From CAZPFP01 sp964585895 (lineage in GTDB: Bacteria > Patescibacteriota > Microgenomatia > PFEM01 > JAHIFH01), in the NCBI GenBank assembly GCA_964585895.1, contig CAZPFP010000001.1, positions 1 to 45,095 of the forward strand: a stretch of 45,095 nt of DNA, read 5' to 3'. Each line of letters begins with the position of its first letter. Position 1 is the stretch's first letter. Under the pieces are notes generated by a model. That model was not told the origin of the DNA, searched no databases, and saw only the letters and a program-made list of their open reading frames with translations. Positions 6,366-14,189 of the stretch are shown in pieces. Both the position numbers and the translations under genes were made by a program.

Positions 6366-7847
6366 ATGAGTCTGCCTAAATTTTTTAAGAAACCTAAGTT
6401 CCTACTTTTCTCTGGAATCATCCTGAGTTTATTATTAATCTTCGCTTCCCATAGCTATGCCATGTACTCCCCAGGAGAAATAACCGCTCCCGAAGAGACA
6501 CCTAAGGACTACAAAACAAATATCTGGGAACCGGCTGTTTACCAGACCGAAGAAATAAATCAGCAAAGCTTCTCTAATGAGACAATTATGGCTGTCTCTG
6601 CTTCAATTAGTGACCAAATATTAGGCTGTGTCAACTGCCCCCCAAGTTATCAAGGACAAAGCGCCATCAAAGGCTTAGGTAATTTAATGGCGAAGATGTA
6701 TGCTAACCCCCCTGCTTCATCAGTTGAATATTTTGCTGATCTGGGAAGAAATTTAGGCGTATTCGCTAAGCCGGCTTATGCCCAAGGGATAGGTTTTGAA
6801 GGATTAAAACCAATTCTCCCTATCTGGAAAGCTTTTCGTAATATTGCCTACTTGTTCTTTGTTATCATCTTCGTCTTCATCGGTTTTGCGATTATGTTTA
6901 GGGTGAAAATTGATCCTCAAACAGTGGTTTCTATTCAAAATGCCCTGCCAAAGTTAGTTTTGGCTCTAATCCTGGTTACTTTTTCTTATGCCATTGCCGG
7001 CTTTATGATCGACCTTATTTATGTCTTTACTTTTCTGGCCGTCGCTCTCTTTCAAAACTCTAGTCCCCAGTTGATAACTAAAGGAATTGCTGAAGTTCAA
7101 ACTTCCCTTCTTCAACCCAGTATTTTCAACTTTATCAAAGATATGTTTAGCAGTCATCCCGAAAACATTGCCGGAGCAATAAGCCAGGCGGTAGAACAAA
7201 TTATTGGTGTTGGGACTTTTACGGGCGCCGGGCTTGGTTTTGTTGCCGGGGGAATTGCCCTCCTGATCTTTGCTATCGCTCTTCTTTTCGTCACTTTCAA
7301 AGTTTTTTTCCAACTTCTCATGGCTTATATCGGCATTATCTTAGGGGTAATCCTCGCTCCCTTAATGTTAATGCTCGAGGCTGTGCCGGGGCAAGGAGGA
7401 CTAACTAATTGGCTCAAAATGATGCTTTCAAATATTATTATTTTCCCTCTTGTGGCGGTTGTGCTTATGCTGGCTGCTGTTCTAACTGGTTCGGAAGGGT
7501 GGGGTGTCCCTCAAGGAATTGGTTACGGTCAAGGAACGACAGGCTGGGTAGCGCCAATGATTGGGATAGGCACTGACGCCACTCAAGCTTTAATCGGATT
7601 TGGAATGATGTTAATGTTACCCTCAATTATAGATATGGTTAAGAAAGCTATCGGCGCACCGGGAATTGGAGCGGGAGTAATGGCTCCGATTGCCGGTGCT
7701 GCAGGGGTGGTTACGGCTGGGCCAAGAGCTCTTTGGACACAAACTGGTGGAGCAGTAATGGAAGAAACAAGAAAAGCAAGAGCAGATACGATAAGGAGGG
7801 GACTACCAGGACCAGATTGGCTAGTAGGCAGAAGAGAATCAGCATAA
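6366..7847 (+). CDS. VirB6/TrbL-like polytopic membrane protein
   Basis: 493 residues with an N-terminal hydrophobic segment, a polar stretch to about residue 150, then at least five further membrane helices (for example YLFFVIIFVFIGFAIM, LVLALILVTFSYAIAGF, VFFQLLMAYIGIILGVI) and a basic C-terminal tail. VirB6-like proteins form the inner-membrane channel of type IV secretion systems, and CPR clusters usually carry one between the hydrolase and the PrgI/VirB4 genes, as here. The ATG at 6366 is chosen over a TTG at 6330; the AT-rich stretch before it has a GATAAT box. No sequence motif defines this family, so the name rests on topology and context. Confidence 0.6.
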   Translation: MSLPKFFKKPKFLLFSGIILSLLLIFASHSYAMYSPGEITAPEETPKDYKTNIWEPAVYQTEEINQQSFSNETIMAVSASISDQILGCVNCPPSYQGQSAIKGLGNLMAKMYANPPASSVEYFADLGRNLGVFAKPAYAQGIGFEGLKPILPIWKAFRNIAYLFFVIIFVFIGFAIMFRVKIDPQTVVSIQNALPKLVLALILVTFSYAIAGFMIDLIYVFTFLAVALFQNSSPQLITKGIAEVQTSLLQPSIFNFIKDMFSSHPENIAGAISQAVEQIIGVGTFTGAGLGFVAGGIALLIFAIALLFVTFKVFFQLLMAYIGIILGVILAPLMLMLEAVPGQGGLTNWLKMMLSNIIIFPLVAVVLMLAAVLTGSEGWGVPQGIGYGQGTTGWVAPMIGIGTDATQALIGFGMMLMLPSIIDMVKKAIGAPGIGAGVMAPIAGAAGVVTAGPRALWTQTGGAVMEETRKARADTIRRGLPGPDWLVGRRESA

Positions 7848-7872
7848 GAAGATTAAACAACCTCCAATTTTT

Positions 7873-10107
7873 TTATCTTTGTTCCATTTGCTTTGCCGCT
7901 TGTCTGGCAAACTCCAATATCGGTGCAAAGATAAAAAACAAAATTCCACCCACAAACCCACCCACACCAATTTTGTCTAAAACTTCTTGCGTCACCCTAA
8001 TAGGCCCAATTCCCGGAATAATTTTGAGAAGTTTAATTTGGTCTCTCAAAAGACCTTCAGCATATTGAGGTGAATAACATCCTTTTTTCACTGCATCATC
8101 GATTGATCCGTGAGTGCTAACAGAGTTTAATGACTTTCCCAACCTTAAAAGCTCGCCATCTGAATCTCCTAAGCTGTAACCAAGGATTTTCTCTTCACCA
8201 GTCTCAGGATCAATCACTTTCATAGGTCTAATAAATCTATAGTCTTTAAATCTCTCAAACCTCGGCAAGATTCCTAAAGTAAATATTTCTGTAAAAAATC
8301 TGGTTGCTTTCCCTGGTCCTTTATAGAATTCCAGCCAATCTTTATGTATTAAAACCATTAATCTATCTCTTTCAGACCCCCCTGTTGGTTTTTGACCACC
8401 AAAGCCGGTTTTATCTGGAGTACCCCTGAGATGCTTAAAGAGTTCGCCAAACTTCAGATAATTTTCAAAGGTGGGTAAGTCTAAATAACCCTGATGTCCC
8501 ACTAAAGCCGCCCTCACTTCATCAGCCACCCGAGTTGCATCCAAAACATCAGCTGATAATTGATTCTCTCGAGTAATTCCTATTTTTTCAAAATTAACTT
8601 TTGTCAATTTATCTTTATCCTCGATTTTTACTACATTGATAAATCTGTCTCCAATCCACTCACGATGCTGCCTTAATCCAAGTTTTTCAAGCTGTTCTTT
8701 TTTAAACACACTAGCCAAAAAGCCACCACCAAACTTATGGGTAAAAACTTCTAAACCAGTAATTCTTCTTGGTTTCCCTGTCTTCTCATCTATATCTTTC
8801 TCGTCTTCTCCAATCTCCCGCCTCATCCAATCCACTAGTCCACCTCTTCTCCACCACCTGCCGCCCTCTTTTTTTGTCCTAAATGCAATGCGATTATATA
8901 AATGCTCCACTCTAGCGCGGAAGAAGTCACCACCAGTTAACTCAGTAATATCATAACCAGAAGCCATGCCCATGAGAACAAATAATCTCCCTGCTTCAAT
9001 CTTCGCTAAACCTCTATCTTCATCAAACATAGGTTCTTCATCAATCACTGGTTTTAATGTCCTCTTGTTAATTATAAGCTCCTTACCCGCTAATCTTCTT
9101 TTCATCCTTATTATCCAAGCGCTAATTTCTCTCTCAAGATCTTTCGTGTCCTCCCCTTCCGCTTCTTGTTCTTCCTTCTCCCCACGAAGTTTAACTATTC
9201 TCTCAGCGTCTTTTTGAAACTCCATCAGTTCCTCGACTACTTTCTTATCCTTTAAACCAGCTTCTATTTTCGATAAACTTAAGACTCCGGTGACGTTTTG
9301 GAGCGCTTCGGCGCTCGATGCCGCATTGTAACCAAGAAAACAAGCATGCTCCACTCTCATTCGGTCGAATTTTTCAGAGTACTTCTGCCATTCTTTCCTT
9401 AATTCCTTTTCTTCAGGACGCTTCGCCAAAAACATCTCAAGAGCATAAGCCCTTCGCCAGTTCTCTGCAAACGGGGTATCAACAACTAACAACATTTTCA
9501 GCTGTTCGTTAACAAATTCTCTTCTCTCTTCAGGAGTCGAAGCTTCCCAATCCGGAGGTCTTTCGCCAGAAGGGGGAAGAATACCATGTTCTTGAGATAA
9601 CTGAACGGTCTTGTGAATCTGCTCATAAGCAGACACGGTTGTTTCAACCATTTTCCCCAATTCTTCAGCATGCTCATGCAGCTTTTTCTCAACATCCTCA
9701 CGCTGTTCAAGTTCTTTGTCTAAAAATTTTAACAATACTTCTTTTCTCTTTTCAAGTTGATCAAAATTCTCATCAAGACGTTGAGCTATTCTATTCATCA
9801 CCCTTTCGAGCTCCTCAAATGACTTAATGTTTTTATTTCTAATTTGATCATCCAGAAGCTCAAAAGCAACTCTTAAACTTGCTGCCTCTGTTTTTAAATC
9901 TCTAAATTCCTCTCTTACTCCTTTCGCCTCTTTTGCAATGCCACCGAACAATTTTTCAACCATTTCTTCCGCTGAGTTTTTCCTTCTCTCTTTCGTCTCA
10001 GTTGGAAGCTTAGGCTTTTCTTTCTTTCTTTTCTTTTTTTCTTCTTCTGGTTTTTTCCCTTTCTTAGAGGGAGAGTCCTCACCAGACCCACGTTCACTGT
10101 TTCTCAT
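7873..10107 (-). CDS. Large charged coiled-coil protein with C-terminal TM, opposite strand in the secretion cluster
   Basis: 744 residues. The first 60 residues are extremely Lys/Glu-rich; residues 60-190 are predicted coiled coil; the middle is mixed and shows no domain I recognise; the last 30 residues hold one hydrophobic helix (GGFVGGILFFIFAPILEF) and a basic end, so it may be tail-anchored with the bulk in the cytoplasm. It is read against the secretion genes and ends 25 bases from the VirB6-like gene. Its promoter is divergent from that of the PrgI gene, and the start is leaderless-type. A cytoplasmic partner or substrate of the secretion machine is possible but only by position. Confidence 0.8.
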   Translation of the reverse strand: MRNSERGSGEDSPSKKGKKPEEEKKKRKKEKPKLPTETKERRKNSAEEMVEKLFGGIAKEAKGVREEFRDLKTEAASLRVAFELLDDQIRNKNIKSFEELERVMNRIAQRLDENFDQLEKRKEVLLKFLDKELEQREDVEKKLHEHAEELGKMVETTVSAYEQIHKTVQLSQEHGILPPSGERPPDWEASTPEERREFVNEQLKMLLVVDTPFAENWRRAYALEMFLAKRPEEKELRKEWQKYSEKFDRMRVEHACFLGYNAASSAEALQNVTGVLSLSKIEAGLKDKKVVEELMEFQKDAERIVKLRGEKEEQEAEGEDTKDLEREISAWIIRMKRRLAGKELIINKRTLKPVIDEEPMFDEDRGLAKIEAGRLFVLMGMASGYDITELTGGDFFRARVEHLYNRIAFRTKKEGGRWWRRGGLVDWMRREIGEDEKDIDEKTGKPRRITGLEVFTHKFGGGFLASVFKKEQLEKLGLRQHREWIGDRFINVVKIEDKDKLTKVNFEKIGITRENQLSADVLDATRVADEVRAALVGHQGYLDLPTFENYLKFGELFKHLRGTPDKTGFGGQKPTGGSERDRLMVLIHKDWLEFYKGPGKATRFFTEIFTLGILPRFERFKDYRFIRPMKVIDPETGEEKILGYSLGDSDGELLRLGKSLNSVSTHGSIDDAVKKGCYSPQYAEGLLRDQIKLLKIIPGIGPIRVTQEVLDKIGVGGFVGGILFFIFAPILEFARQAAKQMEQR

Positions 10108-10114
10108 GGCTTGA

Positions 10115-10143
10115 ATTTTACAACACTTTAATTAATTAAACAA
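10115..10143 (-). promoter_or_regulatory. Promoter of the coiled-coil gene, leaderless type
   Basis: On the minus strand TTGTTT (10138-10143), 17 bases, TAAAAT (10115-10120), then seven bases to the ATG at 10107. It is divergent from the PrgI promoter at 10191-10219. Confidence 0.6.
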
Positions 10144-10190
10144 GTTTTATTTGCCCTATTTTGCTTGTAATTTGACCTATTTTGAGCTGG

Positions 10191-10219
10191 TTGAAGTAGG
10201 TTGTTAATCTGTTTAGAAT
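10191..10219 (+). promoter_or_regulatory. Promoter of the PrgI-VirB4 operon
   Basis: TTGAAG (10191-10196), 17 bases, TAGAAT (10214-10219), twelve bases before the ATG at 10232. GAAGGT between them is a weak ribosome binding site. This suggests that PrgI, the TraC-N-like protein and VirB4 form a unit separate from the pilin genes. Confidence 0.6.
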
Positions 10220-10231
10220 AAGAAGGTAACC

Positions 10232-11281
10232 ATGGAACAACACGCGGTACCTCAACATATTTCTTCTTATCAGTTTCGTCTCGTAGGCGATATGACGATC
10301 AGACAATTTGGCTTTCTGACCAGTGGTTGTATTGTTGGGCTATTCTTCTATGTCTCACCTTTAGCACCGCTGATTAAATGGCCCCTGATTATCTTCTCAG
10401 TTTTTCTTGGTTTTGCTATGGCTTTCCTGCCTATCCAAGAAAGACCTTTAGATCAATGGATTGTCTCTTTTATCAAAGCCGTTTTCTCTCCCACTCAATT
10501 TGCTTGGAAAAAACAACCAAAACAACCAGCTATTTTTAAGATTGCTACTAAAGGGGGAATTATTCGTAGTGCCCCAACCCCACCACCAGACCGAAAACAA
10601 CTAACAGAATATCTCGCCACTTTACCGACTGAACCTAAGAGTCCGCTTGACGAACAAGAGGAAAATTTTGTTAAAAAAGCCCTTAATATGTTCCAGTTAG
10701 TTAAAATGCCTATGCCTGCTCCTCAACCAATGAGTAGACCGCCAACACCAATGCCACCAGTCCAATCAATTCCTCCAGCACCAATGCCGAAACTACCGCC
10801 TAAACCTAAAGTCGTTCAGCCAATTAAAGCAAAACCTTTTATCCCTCCCAAGAAAAAAAGAGTTATTTTGCCTGAGGAACCAATGCGACCCAAGGAGCTC
10901 AGAGTAGAAGCCAAACTTAGTCCAAGCCTGCCTTTCCCTGCTCCACCTTCTCAACCCAATACTTTAGTGGGAATGGTTCTGGGCCAAGAAGATAAACTTA
11001 TTGAAGGAGCGATTATTGAAATCAGAGATAGCCGGGGTCTCCCGGTCAGAGCCTTAAAAACCAATAAAATAGGTCAATTTCGAAGCGTCACTCCTTTAGA
11101 TAACGGTCAATACGAGATTGAAATTGAAAAAGAAGGTTATCAATTTGATATCCTTAAAATTAGATTAACTGGCGCGGTCGTCAATCCCTTAGAAATCCGC
11201 ATCAAACCAAAATCCCGTTTGGAAACCGAAAGTTCCCAATTAGGGAAAGAAAAAACTCATGAATCTGCCCAAAACACTTGA
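10232..11281 (+). CDS. PrgI family (VirB3-like) protein with Pro-rich linker and carboxypeptidase-regulatory-like domain
   Basis: 349 residues. Residues 1-95 form a PrgI/VirB3-like unit: a short N-terminus, two close membrane helices (FGFLTSGCIVGLFFYVSP and WPLIIFSVFLGFAMAFLP) and the ending QWIVSFIKAVFSPTQFAWKK. A Pro/Lys-rich linker covers about 110-240. Residues 243-330 look like a small beta-sandwich of the carboxypeptidase-regulatory/Cna-B kind (LVGMVLGQEDKLIEGA... GQYEIEIEKEGY). PrgI proteins normally sit just before VirB4, as here. The extra sandwich domain is unusual and could bind a partner of the channel. The gene overlaps the next by 23 bases. Confidence 0.75.
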   Translation: MEQHAVPQHISSYQFRLVGDMTIRQFGFLTSGCIVGLFFYVSPLAPLIKWPLIIFSVFLGFAMAFLPIQERPLDQWIVSFIKAVFSPTQFAWKKQPKQPAIFKIATKGGIIRSAPTPPPDRKQLTEYLATLPTEPKSPLDEQEENFVKKALNMFQLVKMPMPAPQPMSRPPTPMPPVQSIPPAPMPKLPPKPKVVQPIKAKPFIPPKKKRVILPEEPMRPKELRVEAKLSPSLPFPAPPSQPNTLVGMVLGQEDKLIEGAIIEIRDSRGLPVRALKTNKIGQFRSVTPLDNGQYEIEIEKEGYQFDILKIRLTGAVVNPLEIRIKPKSRLETESSQLGKEKTHESAQNT

Positions 11282-12206
11282 CCCGACCAAAATACCGATT
11301 AGGGCTTCCACCCAAGAACATTTGGACATTGAAGATGTCCAGGATGGGATTATTATCCTCAAAGATGGCAGTTGTTGTTTAGTCATCGCTACCACCGCCA
11401 TTAACTTCGGTTTACTTTCAGAAAAAGAACAGGAAGCGACTATCTATGCCTATGCCGGTCTCTTGAATTCCCTTACTTTTTCTATTCAAATTGTCCTTCG
11501 TTCTCAAAGAAAAGACATCTCTGGTTATCTTGAACTGGTTAAGCGGGCTGAAGAAAAAGAGACAAAAAAAGAAATTAAAGAGCAAATTCAGAAGTATCGC
11601 CAGTTTATTGAAGAAACCGTGGCTAAAAATGATGTTCTTGACAAAAAATTCTATTTAGTTATCCCAATGAGCGCTTTAGAACTGGGGGTCAAGCAAGCTC
11701 TTACCTCGGCTTTTTCAAGAAAAAAACTCCCTTTTAATAAGGATTATATCCTCCAGAAAGCAAAAACCAATCTTTATCCTAAAAGAGACCATCTTCGCCG
11801 TCAAATTGCTCGTTTAGGCCTTAAAGGCAGACAACTTAATACTCAAGAACTTATTCAGCTCCTCTTCAATGTTTATAATCCGGAAATTAAAGGTCAACAA
11901 CTAACTGCTGCTGAACAATACCAAACACCTTTGGTGGAGCCGGCAATGGCAAGAGCGGAAAAAGAAACTCCGCCAAGCCAACCACAGGTAAGTATGACTA
12001 GCGAGCCAGTGGCAGAAAAAATAGAACCTGAAAACTCACCCCAATTCTCACCAGGACTAACCAAAAATTGGTCGTCCTCTGAACGAGAAATTGAGGTTAA
12101 AACCAAGCCAGTTCAAACCACCAACACCCCAAAACCTCAGCGACAGGGTGAAGAATCAATCCAAAATCAAATTGATGGTTTAGTTAAGCAAGCAATTAAA
12201 CGATGA
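11259..12206 (+). CDS. TraC/VirB4 N-terminal-like protein, separate gene
   Basis: 315 residues. The first 170 residues (DIEDVQDGIIILKDGSC, then INFGLLSEKEQE and LNSLTFSIQIVLRSQ) match the kind of N-terminal domain that precedes the ATPase in TraC/VirB4 proteins. The C-terminal 100 residues are Pro/Gln/Glu-rich and probably disordered. There is no Walker motif, so it is not an ATPase. It overlaps PrgI by 23 bases and VirB4 by four, a tight operon. It may dock VirB4 at the membrane or be a split-off VirB4 domain; that is inference. Confidence 0.65.
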   Translation: MNLPKTLDPTKIPIRASTQEHLDIEDVQDGIIILKDGSCCLVIATTAINFGLLSEKEQEATIYAYAGLLNSLTFSIQIVLRSQRKDISGYLELVKRAEEKETKKEIKEQIQKYRQFIEETVAKNDVLDKKFYLVIPMSALELGVKQALTSAFSRKKLPFNKDYILQKAKTNLYPKRDHLRRQIARLGLKGRQLNTQELIQLLFNVYNPEIKGQQLTAAEQYQTPLVEPAMARAEKETPPSQPQVSMTSEPVAEKIEPENSPQFSPGLTKNWSSSEREIEVKTKPVQTTNTPKPQRQGEESIQNQIDGLVKQAIKR

Positions 12207-14128
12207 AACTACCATTTATCAGTAAAGCCAAGGAAATCCTGCCAGGAGTGGGGCTACTTTCGGCAGAAAAAGACAAAAAAACTGAGAGGCTTGCAACAGC
12301 CCCAGAGGTAACCATCTCGCAAGCCGCAACTGGACCAGTCGTTGACCCGATTACTCAGCTCGGCCAGGGAATGGTTTCGGTTCAAGACGTGATTGCCCCA
12401 GGCGCCCTTGAGGTTGATTTTGATTACCTTAAAATTGGCAATAGATACTTCCGAACTCTCTTTGTCGCTGGCTATCCCCGTTTTGTAACCGCTAATTGGC
12501 TGGCGCCCTTGATTAATTTTGACCACTCTCTTGATGTGGCGATGTATGTTTACCCGGTTGAGGGTAAGTCGATTCTTGACGAATTGCGCCGCAAAATTGC
12601 TGAGATGGAAGCGGAAATTCAAACTGACATCCAGCGCGGTAAAATCGTTGACCCCACCACCCAGGCCAAACTTGAAGACGCCCGCACCCTACAAGAGCAA
12701 TTAGTCAAGGGGGCGGAGCGATTTTTCCAATTTGGTCTTTACATCACTATTCCTGCTGTTTCTCTTGAAGAACTTAACCAGGTTTCCAAAGAAGTCGAAT
12801 CAGCTTTGGGAGCTTTGTTAATCATTTCTAAACACGCCACTCTCCAAATGGAAGACGGTTTTAAAGCAACCATCCCTGCCTGTGTTGACCGGCTGATGAT
12901 TACCCGCAATATGGACACTACTTCCTTGGCAACCACTTTTCCTTTTACTTCTTCTGAATTAACAGCCAATGAGGGGATTATGTATGGCATTAACGAACAT
13001 AACGATTCTTTAGTTATCTTTGACCGCTTCACTTTAGAGAATGCTAATTCAGTAATTTTTGGTAAATCAGGCGGCGGTAAGAGCTACATGGTCAAGCTTG
13101 AAGCTTTGCGTTCCTTACTATTCGGTACCGAAGTGATTATTATTGACCCGGAAAAGGAATACGAAGCCCTAAGTAAAGTTGTTGGCGGTGAATACATTAC
13201 TTTTGGTTTTGATTCTCCCTCTAAAATCAATCCTTTTGATTTATCGACAGTTTATGAAGAAGGCGAGAATGAATTGGGTTTAAAAATTCTTTCCTTACAC
13301 TCTTTATTCAAGGTAATTATGGGCAAACTTTCAGCCACTGAAGAAGCTGTCCTTGACCGGGCTTTAATCTTAACCTACAAAATGAAAGGGATTACCCCTG
13401 ATCCAGCGACCCAGAAAAAAGAACCGCCCTTAATGGAAGATTTATACAAGGCTCTCCGGGGGATGGAAGAACCTGAAGCAACTACTCTGGCGGACCGGAT
13501 TGAGAAGTTTGTTAAAGGCTCTTTTGCCGGCATTTTTGACCAACGCTCTAATGTCGATATCAAAAACAAATTCACGGTTTTCTCTATCAGAGACTTGGAA
13601 GATACCCTTCGTCCGATTGCCATGTTTATCGTTCTTGATTACATCTGGACGAAAATTAAGAAAGAGATGAAAAAGCGCATCCTGATTGTCGATGAAGCGT
13701 GGTATTTAATGCAGTATCCGGACTCGGCTAATTTTCTTTATTCAATTGCCAAGCGAGCGAGAAAATATTATCTTGGCTTAACCACCATCACCCAAGACGT
13801 TGATGACTTCCTTGCCGCTGAGCATGGCAAAGCGATTGTTCAAAACTCTTCCATTCAAGTCCTGATGAAAATGTCGCCAGCCGCGATTGACAAGGTAGCC
13901 GATATTTTCTATCTTTCCGAGGGAGAAAAGCATCTTTTGTTAAGCGCTGATATTGGTGAAGGTCTTTTCTTCGCCGGTCCTAATCATGTTGCCATTCGGG
14001 TCGTCGCTTCACCGGAGGAACACAAACTCATTACCTCTAAACCGGAAGAGCTTCTAAAAATGAAGGCGGAAGAAGAAGCTAAAAAAGAGGAAGAACCTCG
14101 GCTCGAAATCCCAAAACCATTGTTGTGA
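12203..14128 (+). CDS. VirB4/TraC-type conjugation ATPase
   Basis: 641 residues. Walker A is GKSGGGKS at residues 287-294 and Walker B is ILIVDEAW with Asp497-Glu498; TTITQDVDDFL and IVQNSSIQVLMKM downstream are typical of VirB4/TraC helicase-like ATPases. These proteins power assembly of the channel and pilus at the inner membrane. The N-terminal part (residues 60-250) includes a coiled stretch (IAEMEAEIQTDIQRGK). Start overlaps the previous stop by four bases. It is the most certain marker that this region is a type IV secretion or conjugation system. No coupling protein, relaxase or VirB11 is seen nearby. Confidence 0.92.
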   Translation: MKLPFISKAKEILPGVGLLSAEKDKKTERLATAPEVTISQAATGPVVDPITQLGQGMVSVQDVIAPGALEVDFDYLKIGNRYFRTLFVAGYPRFVTANWLAPLINFDHSLDVAMYVYPVEGKSILDELRRKIAEMEAEIQTDIQRGKIVDPTTQAKLEDARTLQEQLVKGAERFFQFGLYITIPAVSLEELNQVSKEVESALGALLIISKHATLQMEDGFKATIPACVDRLMITRNMDTTSLATTFPFTSSELTANEGIMYGINEHNDSLVIFDRFTLENANSVIFGKSGGGKSYMVKLEALRSLLFGTEVIIIDPEKEYEALSKVVGGEYITFGFDSPSKINPFDLSTVYEEGENELGLKILSLHSLFKVIMGKLSATEEAVLDRALILTYKMKGITPDPATQKKEPPLMEDLYKALRGMEEPEATTLADRIEKFVKGSFAGIFDQRSNVDIKNKFTVFSIRDLEDTLRPIAMFIVLDYIWTKIKKEMKKRILIVDEAWYLMQYPDSANFLYSIAKRARKYYLGLTTITQDVDDFLAAEHGKAIVQNSSIQVLMKMSPAAIDKVADIFYLSEGEKHLLLSADIGEGLFFAGPNHVAIRVVASPEEHKLITSKPEELLKMKAEEEAKKEEEPRLEIPKPLL

Positions 14129-14189
14129 CTTCTTTTCCCAAAACTCAGCCATAGGATTTAGCCTTTCTTTTTGTTATTATTGAATTATC

